The notes: generated by a model not told the origin, from the letters alone. A DNA stretch of 34,680 nucleotides from an uncultured Clostridia bacterium (GCA_944380875.1 CALWJA010000089.1:1-34680), one strand, 5' to 3'. Shown: positions 7,736 through 16,284, counted from the stretch's first letter. Translations and numbers: made by a program.

Positions 7736-9499
7736 TTACGACTTTTCCTCCAGACGGGAGACCAAGTCTTCCTCCGGGGTAACGTATACCGTATTGTAGT
7801 TTACATAAATAACCATGCCCGGTTTAGCCCCGGAGGGCTTGCTCACATTGCGCACCTGGGTATAATCTACAGGCACTTGGGAAGAATCCTTTCCCCGGCT
7901 ATGCCAGGCCGCCAGCATGGCTGCCTCCCGCAGGGAAACTTCTCCCGGCTCTCTCCCTTCTGTCACCAGTATGGTGTGGGAACCCGGTATATTTTTGGTA
8001 TGGAACCAAATATCCCGGTTATTGGCTGTCTTTAGAGTGAGCTTATCGTTTTGGCGGTTATTTCTTCCCACAAGGATCAAAAAGCCCTCGCTGGAAACAA
8101 ACCGCATCGGAGCTGCCGCCGCCTGAGGACGCTGCTTACCCTTGGAACGCCGTACATATCCTTCTTCCATCAGTTCCTGGCGGATCTCGGAAAGATCCCT
8201 TTCCGTCTGAGCCCGGCTTAATTCATCGAATACCGTATCGATATACTGCAATTCCTGAGAAGCCTGGCGAATCTGCTCCGTCAGCTTTTCTTCAGCGGTT
8301 TTCGCTTTTCTGTATTCCTTAAAATACTTCTGGGCGTTCTCGGAGGGAGTAAGCAAAGGATCCATGGGAACACGCACCAGCGGCATTCCTTCCTCCCAGT
8401 AATTCTCCAGATCTACAAAAGGCGCCCCTTTTTCCAGCCTGTAAAGATTCGCGCTGAGCAATTCCCCATATGTCTTGAGTTCATCCCGTTTTGCGCAGGT
8501 TGAAAGTTCCGCCTTTTGCTTATTGATCTTGTTGCTTAAACGCTCGGATGTGTTGGAAAGCAGCCGTAAAAGGTCCTGCGAGCGGACCCGCATCCGTTCC
8601 TGCCTATCCCGCTCATCATAGAAAGCATCCAGCAGATCGGAAAAGTTTTCCTGCTTCCCCACTACTGCTCCCGTTCCGTATTGCTCTATATTAAAATAGG
8701 TAAAATCCACCGGTCTGCCGGAAAGGTTGGACGCCATATACGGTTCCCCCGATATGTCTTCCATCCGCTCCTGCAATTGTCTCAAAAAGAACCGGAATCT
8801 TTGCCACTGCTCTTCTCCCATGGTGCCAACACGAAGTTCCGCGCCGTGACCCGTCCTATAGGCCAATTCCCGGCAGACGATGGGAGAAACACCCTGCAGA
8901 GCATTCAGGATCGCTTTGGAAAGCTCCGTGCCATCCTTAGAAGCGCGGATTCTTGTCTCCGCCTCTTCCACGGAAGCTTGAAGCAGGCAGATTTTATCCT
9001 GGGGAGGCGGAAGCTCATAGGATAGGCCCGGAAGAACCAGCCTTTCCGACGTCATCTCCGCGTCTACCCGTTTCAAAGCGTCAATAATTTTCCCTTTTTC
9101 ATCCACAAAAATAATATTGCTGTAACGGCCCATAACCTCCATATAGAGCCGCAGCTCCACATGGTCTCCCAGTTCATTTACCGCGTCAAACACCAAACAG
9201 AGAACCCTCTCCAACCCCTGCTGCTCCAGTCTTAAAAGCCTGGCGCTCTGCAGGCGTTTTCGCATGAGCATACAAAGCATAGGCGGTTGTTTGGGATTTT
9301 CCGGCACAAACCGGGTAAAATGAATCCGGGCGCTGTTGGCCCGGGCGGAAAGAAGGAGCTTCAGGTGATCCGTATAGGTTCGTATCACCAAAACCATTTC
9401 TTCCCGATTGGGCTGGTAAACTTTTTCCACTCTTCCTTCCAGCGCCTTTTCTTCTATTTCCTTTTTTATATGCCGTAAAAAAGCTCCGTCCAGAGCCAT
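7736..9499 (-). CDS. rqcH: Ribosome quality control protein RqcH (NFACT/Rqc2 family)
   Basis: 587 aa, family length. NFACT-N occupies the first third (MALDGAFLRHIKKEIEE, with SARIHFTRF near residue 57 and MEVMGRYSNIIFVDE). Helix-hairpin-helix and coiled-coil segments follow. The C-terminal NFACT-R domain carries FLILVGRNNRQNDKLT and DIWFHTKNIPGSHTILV. In Firmicutes RqcH binds stalled 50S-peptidyl-tRNA complexes and adds alanine tails that mark nascent chains for degradation; older annotations call it fibronectin-binding protein. An AAAAGGAG site lies 9 bases before the ATG. It is 123 bases downstream of the Nif3-family gene, with only a weak hairpin between (9568-9598) that lacks a U-tract. 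Confidence 0.93.
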   Translation of the reverse strand: MALDGAFLRHIKKEIEEKALEGRVEKVYQPNREEMVLVIRTYTDHLKLLLSARANSARIHFTRFVPENPKQPPMLCMLMRKRLQSARLLRLEQQGLERVLCLVFDAVNELGDHVELRLYMEVMGRYSNIIFVDEKGKIIDALKRVDAEMTSERLVLPGLSYELPPPQDKICLLQASVEEAETRIRASKDGTELSKAILNALQGVSPIVCRELAYRTGHGAELRVGTMGEEQWQRFRFFLRQLQERMEDISGEPYMASNLSGRPVDFTYFNIEQYGTGAVVGKQENFSDLLDAFYDERDRQERMRVRSQDLLRLLSNTSERLSNKINKQKAELSTCAKRDELKTYGELLSANLYRLEKGAPFVDLENYWEEGMPLVRVPMDPLLTPSENAQKYFKEYRKAKTAEEKLTEQIRQASQELQYIDTVFDELSRAQTERDLSEIRQELMEEGYVRRSKGKQRPQAAAAPMRFVSSEGFLILVGRNNRQNDKLTLKTANNRDIWFHTKNIPGSHTILVTEGREPGEVSLREAAMLAAWHSRGKDSSQVPVDYTQVRNVSKPSGAKPGMVIYVNYNTVYVTPEEDLVSRLEEKS

Positions 9500-9622
9500 G
9501 TGTATCCACTCCTTTTCCCGGGGAATGCATACTCCCGGTCCAAAAACACAGGGCAGAAAACCGGCTTATCCCAAAAGCTTTTACGCCCTTTTGGGGATCC
9601 GCCTTTTCCGCCCCCTATCCGT

Positions 9623-10381
9623 TTATATGAAACGCATGGGAGGTTCTCCCAGAAATACTTCCCATTCCACCTGGGGGAATCTTTTCCCCAGAGATGCCCC
9701 AAGGGGCTCCAAAACCACTACCTCCGTGGAATAATGCCCTGCGCAAACCAGCGTAATTTCCTTTTCCCGGGCGGCCAGCCACTCGTGATGCTTCACTTCT
9801 CCCGTAAGGAAGGCCTGGGCATTTTCCAATTCATCCATATATTCCGCCCCTGCGCCGCTGCAAAGCCCAACGGTTCGGATTTGTTCTTTCCCCGCCGCCA
9901 GTTCCACTGCCTGGCAGCCCAGTTTTTCCTTTACATAGGAAGCAAAACGTTCCGGATCCATAGGCTCCGGAAGTTCCCCTTCCCAAAGGATATACGCTCC
10001 CGGGCAAAATTCCGATACACCCCGCACATTCCTAAGAGAAAGCTTCTGCGCCAAGCAGAAGTTTACACCGGCAGCCGCCATATCCAAATTGGTATGGGCG
10101 CAAATAGCCGCCATGCCATTCCCCACCAGCCGATAGGGGACACTTTCAGCGGAAAGCTTCTTTAAAGGAGAAAAAATAACGGGATGATGGCTCACAAGCA
10201 GCTCGGCCCCTATTTCTTCTGCCCGGCTTACGGCTTCATGGGTAATATCCAGGGTAATAAGCCCCTTTGTTACCGTTTGCGCTCCGCTTCCCACCAACAG
10301 CCCGGCATTGTCAAAATCCATAGCCGTAGAAAAAGGCGCCAATGTATCTATATAGGAATATATGTCTTCTGCCCGTATCAC
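9623..10381 (-). CDS. Nif3-like dinuclear metal centre protein
   Basis: 252 aa, single-domain Nif3/YbgI type without the inserted PII-like domain. Metal-binding sequences are LVSHHPVIF near residue 63, AHTNLD near 95, and VCAGHYSTEV near the C-terminus. The family forms hexameric toroids with two metal ions per subunit; the chemical role is unsettled, with GTP cyclohydrolase-like and other activities proposed. The start is GTG at 10381, whose GTGA overlaps the trmK stop, with AAGGGTG 7 bases upstream. The trmK-Nif3 pairing is common in Firmicutes, suggesting a functional link. Confidence 0.92.
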   Translation of the reverse strand: MIRAEDIYSYIDTLAPFSTAMDFDNAGLLVGSGAQTVTKGLITLDITHEAVSRAEEIGAELLVSHHPVIFSPLKKLSAESVPYRLVGNGMAAICAHTNLDMAAAGVNFCLAQKLSLRNVRGVSEFCPGAYILWEGELPEPMDPERFASYVKEKLGCQAVELAAGKEQIRTVGLCSGAGAEYMDELENAQAFLTGEVKHHEWLAAREKEITLVCAGHYSTEVVVLEPLGASLGKRFPQVEWEVFLGEPPMRFI

Positions 10382-11085
10382 ATTTCTTCACCCTTTCTTC
10401 CTTCTTCTATCCGTTCTATAATCAGGGAAACGATGTTTTCGATTTCATCCGCTTCTTCCAGCTTTTTCTGGCACCGCAGCCCTATAGCCTGCTTGCGTAG
10501 ACTGATCGCCCTGGCTTTCAAATATTCTCGCCCTGCCTGTGTGGAAGCATCTATACCTCCTATATGGGCATACCCGGGGAATGGATTTACAGCCTCTGGA
10601 TCATACACCGCCAGAATAACGCTATACGCCCGGCGTTCCTCCAAAACGGCTTCCTCCCTAAGGATTGCATACCCTTCCTCCAATAAAAAACTCCGGAGTT
10701 CCGCAAAGGAAGTCATAGGCTGCAAAATAAGATGCTTCTCCCTGTTTTTCAGCCATGATGCATCCCGGATAATGCGGGCAATCAGTTCGCCTCCCATTCC
10801 GGCTATAACAATATCATCGGCTTCCTCGGGCTGTATTTCCTTAAGCCCGTCCGAAAGTCTGGTAGTAATTTTGTCTGCTTTCCAGCGGACTATATTTTTT
10901 TCCGCCGCGCAAAGGGGGCCGGGGCGAATATCCGCCGCAATTCCCCGGGAAATTCTTCCGTGCAAACTGAGCCATATGGGGAGATACCCGTGGTCTGTTC
11001 CTATATCTGCCAAAGAAACACCTTCCCGCACCATAGAGGCGCAGAGCCCCAGGCGTTTGCCCAATCGAAACAGAGGCCTGCCCAT
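10378..11085 (-). CDS. trmK: tRNA (adenine(22)-N1)-methyltransferase
   Basis: 235 aa. The class I methyltransferase motif I appears as DIGTDHGYLPIWL near residue 25, followed by ADIRPGPL and the DDIVIAGMGGELI motif that contacts S-adenosylmethionine and the adenine. TrmK methylates N1 of A22 in the tRNA D arm. The frame also has an ATG two codons earlier (11091), but GGAGG is only 2 bases from that one and 8 bases from the ATG at 11085, so the latter is chosen. It overlaps the Nif3-family gene by 4 bases. A terminator just upstream belongs to the preceding DUF1858 gene; no separate promoter was recognised. Confidence 0.92.
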   Translation of the reverse strand: MGRPLFRLGKRLGLCASMVREGVSLADIGTDHGYLPIWLSLHGRISRGIAADIRPGPLCAAEKNIVRWKADKITTRLSDGLKEIQPEEADDIVIAGMGGELIARIIRDASWLKNREKHLILQPMTSFAELRSFLLEEGYAILREEAVLEERRAYSVILAVYDPEAVNPFPGYAHIGGIDASTQAGREYLKARAISLRKQAIGLRCQKKLEEADEIENIVSLIIERIEEGRKGEEM

Positions 11086-11103
11086 TTCCATGCCCTCCCT
11101 TTC

Positions 11104-11142
11104 AAAAAATAAGCCGCCCGGCCAAATGGAGCCGGACGGCTT
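11104..11142 (-). terminator. Terminator of the DUF1858 gene
   Basis: The stem AAGCCGcCCGGC / GCCGGaCGGCTT (11111-11142) has one mismatch and an 8-base loop. On the minus strand it is followed by TTATTTTTT. It lies 11 bases after the DUF1858 stop. Confidence 0.85.
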
Positions 11143-11153
11143 TTCCGTCTATC

Positions 11154-11357
11154 TTATTTACCGGCAATATGGGCATTTAACTTTTCCAAAAGCACATTCA
11201 CATCTACACCGTGAACCATGCAGGCCTGCTCCAGTGTTTCTCCTCTGGATGCGGGGCAGCCCAGGCAATGCATTCCCATCTCAAAGAAATAGGGAGCCGT
11301 GGTCTGATCGATTTTGAGAATATCTCCAATTAACGTATCTTTTGTAATAACAGCCAT
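11154..11357 (-). CDS. DUF1858 (hybrid-cluster-associated redox disulfide) protein
   Basis: 67 aa from the ATG at 11357, which has GGAGG 9 bases upstream. The frame reads 22 codons further upstream, but the -10 box at 11395-11400 excludes most of that extension. It has the DUF1858 pattern: TKDTLIGDIL at the start, then a CLGCPAS motif with two cysteines near residue 30, followed by ETLEQACMVHG. In other genomes this domain occurs alone or fused to hybrid-cluster proteins and is thought to be redox active. It is monocistronic here, with its own promoter and terminator. Confidence 0.88.
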   Translation of the reverse strand: MAVITKDTLIGDILKIDQTTAPYFFEMGMHCLGCPASRGETLEQACMVHGVDVNVLLEKLNAHIAGK

Positions 11358-11394
11358 TGTATGAAACCTCCACCGTAATATTCTGGTTTGTTTT

Positions 11395-11423
11395 ATTATA
11401 ATACCCCGAAAATGAATTTGCAA
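11395..11423 (-). promoter_or_regulatory. Promoter of the DUF1858 gene
   Basis: -35 TTGCAA (11418-11423) and a consensus -10 TATAAT (11395-11400) with a 17-base spacer, about 40 bases upstream of the chosen ATG. Confidence 0.7.
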
Positions 11424-11601
11424 TACTGCCAGTGAACTTGCCTTGCGTTTTCTTCTGCATTTTTGCCTTTCCTAACGTATTTCCACAATTACGTATAAAA
11501 ATCATTCCAAATAGACCCTATTCCCGTTACGTTTCTATCCTGGATCCCGCAAATTCCAGGCGGTTATCCACTCGCGCAGCATTTTTTAATGACAAATCCA
11601 T

Positions 11602-11633
11602 AAAAAAAGCGCCCCGGAATACTCCGGAGCGCT
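11602..11633 (-). terminator. Terminator of the zinc-ribbon gene
   Basis: The stem AGCGCTCCGGA / TCCGGGGCGCT (minus strand, one mismatch) is followed by seven T, 22 bases after the zinc-ribbon stop. Confidence 0.88.
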
Positions 11634-11654
11634 AATTTTAGAAAAGAAATATAT

Positions 11655-11930
11655 TTATTCTTCTCTCATCTTGGCAAAGCATTCACTGCAATAAACGGGG
11701 CGATCCTCACGGGGTCTGAAAGGAACACGAGCTTCCTTGCCGCAGGCAGCGCAAACAGCCGTGAACATTTCGCGCTCAGGCTTTGCAGCATTCTTGCGGG
11801 CGTCGCGGCAGGCCTTGCATCTCTGGGGCTCGTTTACGAATCCCTTGGAAGCGTAGAATTCCTGCTCGCCGGCGGTGAACACAAATTCAGCGCCACATTC
11901 TTTGCAGATGAGAGTCTTGTCTTCGTACAT
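11655..11930 (-). CDS. Small double zinc-ribbon protein
   Basis: 91 aa with eight cysteines in four CxxC pairs. The first ribbon (CKECGAEF, then CKACRDAR) is the probable zinc-ribbon domain, with FYASKGFVNEPQRC typical of it. The second (CAACGKEA, then YCSECFAKM) is a CxxC-x(n)-CxxC ribbon. Such proteins are common in Clostridia and have no established role; nucleic-acid binding is a guess. A GAGGT site lies 8 bases before the ATG. It is 74 bases downstream of the sigma factor, with no terminator seen between, so readthrough is likely. A terminator follows. Confidence 0.88.
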   Translation of the reverse strand: MYEDKTLICKECGAEFVFTAGEQEFYASKGFVNEPQRCKACRDARKNAAKPEREMFTAVCAACGKEARVPFRPREDRPVYCSECFAKMREE

Positions 11931-12004
11931 TTGATTTTACCTCGCTTTGATAAAGATATTTGCCCGTAGACGGATTTAAACCGCCGCCTTTGAAAACCAA
12001 CGCT

Positions 12005-12628
12005 CTAATTTAAGCTACCGGGGCATATAGACGAACTAAAACTTTGCCGCAACTTCTCGCGAGCCCGCTGCAACGCGTTATAAGCGGACTTTTTCCCAAT
12101 ATCCAACGTCTTCGAGATTTCTTCAAATCCGCATCCGCTAAGATATAAGAACAAAACCTGCTGCTCCATTTTAGATAACGCTTGGGTAATCCTCTTTCGC
12201 AGGGAATCCAGGCTTTCATTCTCAGCTACAAAGGTTTCCGGATCCTTCCATGGATCTGATGACGGAACCGACATTCCTTCTTCCTGGCTGAGAGAAAGAA
12301 AATTTTTCATAGGAAGATTTTTGTAGCCCGCCGCCTGTCTCCAAACAGCAATCAGTCTGTTTCGTATACAAACTCCGGCATAGGTCTGAAAGCCAGTCTT
12401 ACGCTTTTCGTCATAGGATCGAGCAGCATATAACAGCCCCAGCATACCTTCCTGGCACAAATCATCTTTTTCAATAAAAGCAGATTGGTAATCCGCCGCC
12501 AGACGATGCACCAGAGGCATATAACGGGAAACAATCTCTATAAAAGCATCCGCATTTCCCTTTTGCACTAATTTCGTTAACTGGGAATCAGAAAATGAAA
12601 TAAACTGATCCGAAGAATGATCATGCAA
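12005..12628 (-). CDS. sigH: Sigma-70 family factor, sigma-H (Spo0H) like
   Basis: 207 aa from a TTG start; the frame is open to 230 aa. Region 2 is visible as LVQKGNADAFIEIVSRYMPLV, DDLCQEGMLGLLYAARSYD and FQTYAGVCIRNRLIAVWRQA. Region 4 is ALSKMEQQVLFLYLSGCGFEEISKTLDIGKK, ending in AYNALQRAREKLRQ. The pattern resembles sigma-H, the stationary-phase and early sporulation sigma of Bacillota, but orthology is not proven. The upstream starts (12697, 12673, 12670) overlap a strong promoter at 12669-12697, whose transcript would begin inside the longer frame. TTG at 12628, with GAGGTG about 6 bases upstream, is therefore the best start; GTG at 12631 is next. A zinc-ribbon gene follows. Confidence 0.82.
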   Translation of the reverse strand: MHDHSSDQFISFSDSQLTKLVQKGNADAFIEIVSRYMPLVHRLAADYQSAFIEKDDLCQEGMLGLLYAARSYDEKRKTGFQTYAGVCIRNRLIAVWRQAAGYKNLPMKNFLSLSQEEGMSVPSSDPWKDPETFVAENESLDSLRKRITQALSKMEQQVLFLYLSGCGFEEISKTLDIGKKSAYNALQRAREKLRQSFSSSICPGSLN

Positions 12629-12668
12629 CACAAGCACCTCAGGACATTCGGCCTTTTTGAATGAACTC

Positions 12669-12697
12669 ATCATACCGCATTTCAAGCCAGAAGTCAA
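12669..12697 (-). promoter_or_regulatory. Promoter of the sigma-H-like gene
   Basis: -35 TTGACT (12692-12697) and -10 TATGAT (12669-12674) with a 17-base spacer, the closest match to consensus in the window. It covers the first eight or nine codons of the longest version of the sigma-factor frame. Confidence 0.75.
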
Positions 12698-13053
12698 CTT
12701 ATTTTTTCTGTTTTTTAGAAAAAAAGAGTAGGATTTTCATAATAGTTTTTGAAATTCGACATCAAATTTGTCAAAATGACAAAGTTTATCTGTTTTATAG
12801 CGTATAAGCATCCTGCTTTTCCCCGTTAAATTTATTCCTAGATTCGAAATTTCTTTTTACCTAATATGAAAAACGGTCTTTTTCAAAACGGATTGCGTGA
12901 CTTTTCTATGGCGTCTACTGCTGTATAGGTAAACAAATGCGAATATTTTTCTCATTTTTATTTTTTATTTTAATGCTTTTATGACATTTTATAATTATAA
13001 CCTAACAAGAAAGAATATAATGAAAGACAAGAATCATAAAAGGTGTGAAACAA
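12698..13053. other. AT-rich divergent intergenic region with a perfect inverted repeat
   Basis: These 356 bases separate the divergent sigma factor and comM. No ORF with a convincing start is present. A perfect 7-bp inverted repeat, TTTGTCA-aaa-TGACAAA, lies at 12767-12783, with another GACA (12758-12761) pairing loosely with its left arm. TATAAT-like boxes at 12990-12995 and 13016-13021 could serve comM, but neither has a good -35, so no comM promoter is called. Confidence 0.5.
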
Positions 13054-14583
13054 ATGGTTGCCAACGTACATAGCATGGGTCTTTTTGGCATGGACGCTTT
13101 CCCTGTTGAAGTAGAAGCGGATCTCAGCAATGGTTTGCCTGCTTTTGAGATCGTTGGATTGCCGGATGCATCTGTCCGCGAATCCAGAGACAGGGTGCGT
13201 TCTTCTCTCAAAAACAGCGGTTTTGATTTTCCTGTCTGCCGCATTACGGTAAACCTGGCGCCGGCCGACAGAAAAAAAGAGGGTTCTGTCTACGACCTTC
13301 CTCTTCTCACAGCTATCCTTTTGGCTACCGGCCAAATTCAGGCAGATCTGGAGCATTCCATATTTCTCGGGGAACTATCCCTATCCGGTGAAATCCGACC
13401 CATCCGCGGTGTGCTTCCAATGGCCATAGAAGCCCAGAAAAAGGGGTATACCACCCTCTATGTGCCGGCGAAAAATGCTCCGGAAGGGGCAGTTGTCCGC
13501 GGTCTCAGCGTTATTCCTCTTCATACGGTAAAAGAACTGTTTCTGCACCTTTCCGGTAATAAACCTATCCAGCCCGCCCATCCATCCCAACCGGCAAAAT
13601 CCAATTTTCCCCTGCCGGATTTCGCAGAAGTCCGGGGCCAGGAGGAAGCAAAGCGGGCGCTGGAAATCGCGGCCGCCGGGGGGCACAACGTTCTGCTGAT
13701 CGGTCCTCCCGGTTCCGGAAAAAGCATGCTTGCCAAGCGACTTCCTTCTATTTTGCCGGATATGACCTTTGAAGAAACCATCGAAACTTCCAAAATTCAC
13801 TCTATCGCCGGCACCCTTCCGGACGGGAACTCCCTGGTTACCCGCAGACCCTTCCGCTCACCCCACCATACGGTTTCTGCCCCCGGTCTTTCCGGCGGCG
13901 GCAGTATTCCAAAGCCCGGGGAAATCTCTCTTGCTCATAACGGTGTGCTCTTTCTGGATGAGCTTCCCGAATTTTCCCGCCAGGCTATGGAAGTCCTCCG
14001 TCAGCCTATTGAAGACGGCTGCGTAACCATATCCAGAGTAAACGGATCCGTATCCTATCCCTGTTCCGTTATGCTGGTGGCGGCCATGAACCCATGCCCC
14101 TGTGGGTATTTCGGCCATCCAACCCGATCCTGTATCTGTACTCCAAAGGCTGTAAACCGCTATCTTTCCCGTGTCAGCGGCCCGCTGCTGGATCGGCTGG
14201 ATCTTCATATTGAAGTGCCTCCTGTGGATTTCGAAAAGCTTTCTTCCGCCCAAAAAGCCGAGCCCTCTTCCGTTATACGGGAGCGGGTAAATCGGGCCCG
14301 TAAACTGCAGCAGGAGCGTTACGCAGGTATGGGCTTTTCCTGCAACGCCCGTATTTCTCCCGATAAGCTCCAGGAAGTATGCCGGCTGAGCGAGCCCGGC
14401 CGAAAGCTCCTCAAAGCCGCTTTTGAAAAGCTCGGCCTTTCTGCCCGGGCATACGATAGGGTCTTGAAGGTAGCGCGCACGATCGCCGATCTGGACGGCA
14501 GCGAGGAAATCACCGCCATGCATGCTGCTGAAGCTGTCCAATACCGCAGCCTGGACCGTAAATATTGGATGACGGAGCTATAA
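13054..14583 (+). CDS. comM: YifB/ComM family Mg-chelatase-like AAA+ ATPase
   Basis: 509 aa. An N-terminal ribosomal-S5-fold domain (MVANVHSMGLFGMDAFPVEVEADLS beginning, GLPDASVRESRDRVRSSLKN) precedes a Mg-chelatase AAA+ core. Walker A is GPPGSGKSMLAKR near residue 220 and Walker B is FLDELPEFSRQAMEVLRQP. A cysteine cluster (NPCPCGYFGHPTRSCICTP) and the C-terminal chelatase domain follow. ComM is a hexameric helicase that promotes branch migration during integration of transformed DNA in Gram-negative bacteria; its role in Clostridia is less clear. GTG at 13045 is in frame, but AGGTG lies 8 bases before the ATG at 13054, so that start is used. It is one of few plus-strand genes here. Confidence 0.93.
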   Translation: MVANVHSMGLFGMDAFPVEVEADLSNGLPAFEIVGLPDASVRESRDRVRSSLKNSGFDFPVCRITVNLAPADRKKEGSVYDLPLLTAILLATGQIQADLEHSIFLGELSLSGEIRPIRGVLPMAIEAQKKGYTTLYVPAKNAPEGAVVRGLSVIPLHTVKELFLHLSGNKPIQPAHPSQPAKSNFPLPDFAEVRGQEEAKRALEIAAAGGHNVLLIGPPGSGKSMLAKRLPSILPDMTFEETIETSKIHSIAGTLPDGNSLVTRRPFRSPHHTVSAPGLSGGGSIPKPGEISLAHNGVLFLDELPEFSRQAMEVLRQPIEDGCVTISRVNGSVSYPCSVMLVAAMNPCPCGYFGHPTRSCICTPKAVNRYLSRVSGPLLDRLDLHIEVPPVDFEKLSSAQKAEPSSVIRERVNRARKLQQERYAGMGFSCNARISPDKLQEVCRLSEPGRKLLKAAFEKLGLSARAYDRVLKVARTIADLDGSEEITAMHAAEAVQYRSLDRKYWMTEL

Positions 14584-14622
14584 CCCCTTCATAAAACCGT
14601 TCCCTTTTGCATGGAAATGCAG

Positions 14623-14664
14623 AAAGCCTGGGAAAGCATTTGCTTTTCCCAGGCTTTTTCTTTA
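14623..14664. terminator. Bidirectional terminator between comM and glmM
   Basis: A long stem, AAAGCCTGGGAAAGCA / TGCTTTTCCCAGGCTTT (14623-14657), with a tiny loop and T-rich flanks on the plus side. It lies between the two convergent genes. Confidence 0.85.
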
Positions 14665-14670
14665 TGCAGG

Positions 14671-14693
14671 AACCTTTCATGCAAAGGTTTTTA
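14671..14693 (+). terminator. Second terminator after comM
   Basis: A 7-bp stem, AACCTTT-catgc-AAAGGTT, followed by TTTT on the plus strand. It is shorter than the hairpin just upstream and is probably a backup. Confidence 0.55.
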
Positions 14694-14711
14694 ATTATGC
14701 AAATCTAAGAT

Positions 14712-16055
14712 TCATTCTGCCGGTAAGAAGGAATCCACGCAGGCAAGGATTTTATCCATTTCCTTTTGGCAAAGATCCTCACTTTCCGCCTCCACCAGGA
14801 TACGAAGAAGAGGCTCTGTTCCGCTCTTGCGCAGCAGCAGACGGCCTTTTTCGCCCATATCCTTTTCGGCCTCTTTCATAACGGCCTTCACTTCCGGAAT
14901 TTCCAGAAGCGCATCCGCATCCTGCACCCGCTTATTTACCAGAATTTGGGGATACAAAGTTATAGGCGCAGTCAGGAAAGAAAGCATGGTTTTCTTTTCC
15001 ACAACCGTTTCCATCAGCTTAATGGCTGTAAGAATACCGTCGCCCGTAGTGCTGTATTTGCTGAAAATGATGTGCCCGGATTGTTCTCCGCCTATGCTGT
15101 AGCCATTTTTCATAATCTCCATGGAAACATATTTATCTCCCACCGGGGTTCTGAGCAAACGGATACCTTCTTTTCCAAGACATTTTTCCATGCCGTAATT
15201 GCTCATAACCGTAGCTACAACCGTATCCTTCAGAAGGGTGCCTTCTTCTTTCATTTTGCAGGCACAGATATACATAATCTGGTCGCCGTCTACCACATTG
15301 CCTTTTTCATCCACGGCAAAGCAGCGGTCTGCATCCCCGTCAAAAGCAAAACCGATATCCAGGTTGTTTTCGGCCACATATTTCTGCAAGGACTCTATAT
15401 GGGTGGAACCGCAATCCACATTGATATTCAAGCCGTTGGGTTCATTATGAATCACATAGGTCTTGGCGCCCAGCATTTCAAATACCGTCTTTGCAATACT
15501 GCTGGCCGCTCCGTTGGCGCAATCCAAAGCCACCTTATATCCCCGGAAAGACCGGACAGTAGCCGAGGTTAAGTAACTGATATACTGATTTCTTCCCTGA
15601 ATATAGTCTGTAATCTTTCCGATAGAGTCGTTATGAGCAAAGGTGATTTCGGTTTTTCCATCCAGATATTCTTCGATTTTTTCCAGAACATCATCGCTCA
15701 TCTTGTAGCCTTCCCGGTCAATCACCTTAATCCCGTTATCATAGAAAGGATTATGGCTGGCGGTAATCATAATTCCAAAATCAAAATCTCCATACTTTGT
15801 AATATAGGAAACACTGGGGGTGGTCGTTACATGCAGAAGATATACATTCACGCCAGTGGAACTGAGTCCGGAAGCCAATGCATACTCAAACATATAGCTG
15901 GAACGCCTGGTATCCTTGCCGATAACACAGCTTGCCTTTTTTGTCGCTCCATTCGTAAAATACCAGCCAAGGAATTTCCCGATCTTAAAGGCATGATCTG
16001 CCGTCAAGCCTTCGTTGGCTACTCCACGAAAACCATCTGTACCAAAATACTTCAT
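14712..16055 (-). CDS. glmM: Phosphoglucosamine mutase
   Basis: 447 aa, family length. It converts glucosamine-6-phosphate to glucosamine-1-phosphate on the way to UDP-GlcNAc for peptidoglycan. All four functional loops are present: the phosphoserine loop TASHNPFYDNGIK (S100), the metal loop FDGDADRC (DGDADR 239-244), the sugar loop GGEQSGH and the phosphate-binding loop RKSGTEPLLRI near the C-terminus. The start ATG has GAGGG 7 bases upstream. The leader contains an 8-bp hairpin at 16116-16141. No glmS ribozyme or other riboswitch is seen. The gene stands alone between terminators, next to wall-degrading and wall-modifying genes. Confidence 0.96.
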   Translation of the reverse strand: MKYFGTDGFRGVANEGLTADHAFKIGKFLGWYFTNGATKKASCVIGKDTRRSSYMFEYALASGLSSTGVNVYLLHVTTTPSVSYITKYGDFDFGIMITASHNPFYDNGIKVIDREGYKMSDDVLEKIEEYLDGKTEITFAHNDSIGKITDYIQGRNQYISYLTSATVRSFRGYKVALDCANGAASSIAKTVFEMLGAKTYVIHNEPNGLNINVDCGSTHIESLQKYVAENNLDIGFAFDGDADRCFAVDEKGNVVDGDQIMYICACKMKEEGTLLKDTVVATVMSNYGMEKCLGKEGIRLLRTPVGDKYVSMEIMKNGYSIGGEQSGHIIFSKYSTTGDGILTAIKLMETVVEKKTMLSFLTAPITLYPQILVNKRVQDADALLEIPEVKAVMKEAEKDMGEKGRLLLRKSGTEPLLRILVEAESEDLCQKEMDKILACVDSFLPAE

Positions 16056-16115
16056 AAATTGCCCTCTTTCCGCTCAAAGGCTTTACCTCTGAAACTAAAT
16101 TTGTACCCCTATGAA

Positions 16116-16141
16116 AGAAAGCTTTATATCTTCAGCTTTCT
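16116..16141 (-). repeat. Hairpin in the glmM leader region
   Basis: A perfect 8-bp inverted repeat, AGAAAGCT and AGCTTTCT, around a 10-base loop, about 60 bases upstream of the glmM ATG. It has no U-tract. Its role is unknown. Confidence 0.4.
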
Positions 16142-16228
16142 CCCCTTCTCTGTTGTTCACATATCTTTGCCGTTCTATTCATATGCTAAAGCCCAACTTC
16201 CCATTCTATGAAAACCGGACTGCGCAGA

Positions 16229-16258
16229 AACCGGCGCGGCTTTTGTGCCGCGCCGGTT
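16229..16258 (-). terminator. Terminator of the SH3b-lysozyme gene
   Basis: A perfect 12-bp GC-rich stem, AACCGGCGCGGC / GCCGCGCCGGTT, with a 6-base loop, 26 bases after the lysozyme stop. The following U-tract is weak, but the stem is very stable. Confidence 0.8.
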
Positions 16259-16284
16259 ATCACATCAAATGAGCCTCTGCCTTT

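Noticed and set aside
9568-9598. Hairpin between the Nif3-family gene and rqcH as a terminator
   Set aside because: The stem has a bulge and no U-tract follows on the minus strand, so the genes are left in one transcript.
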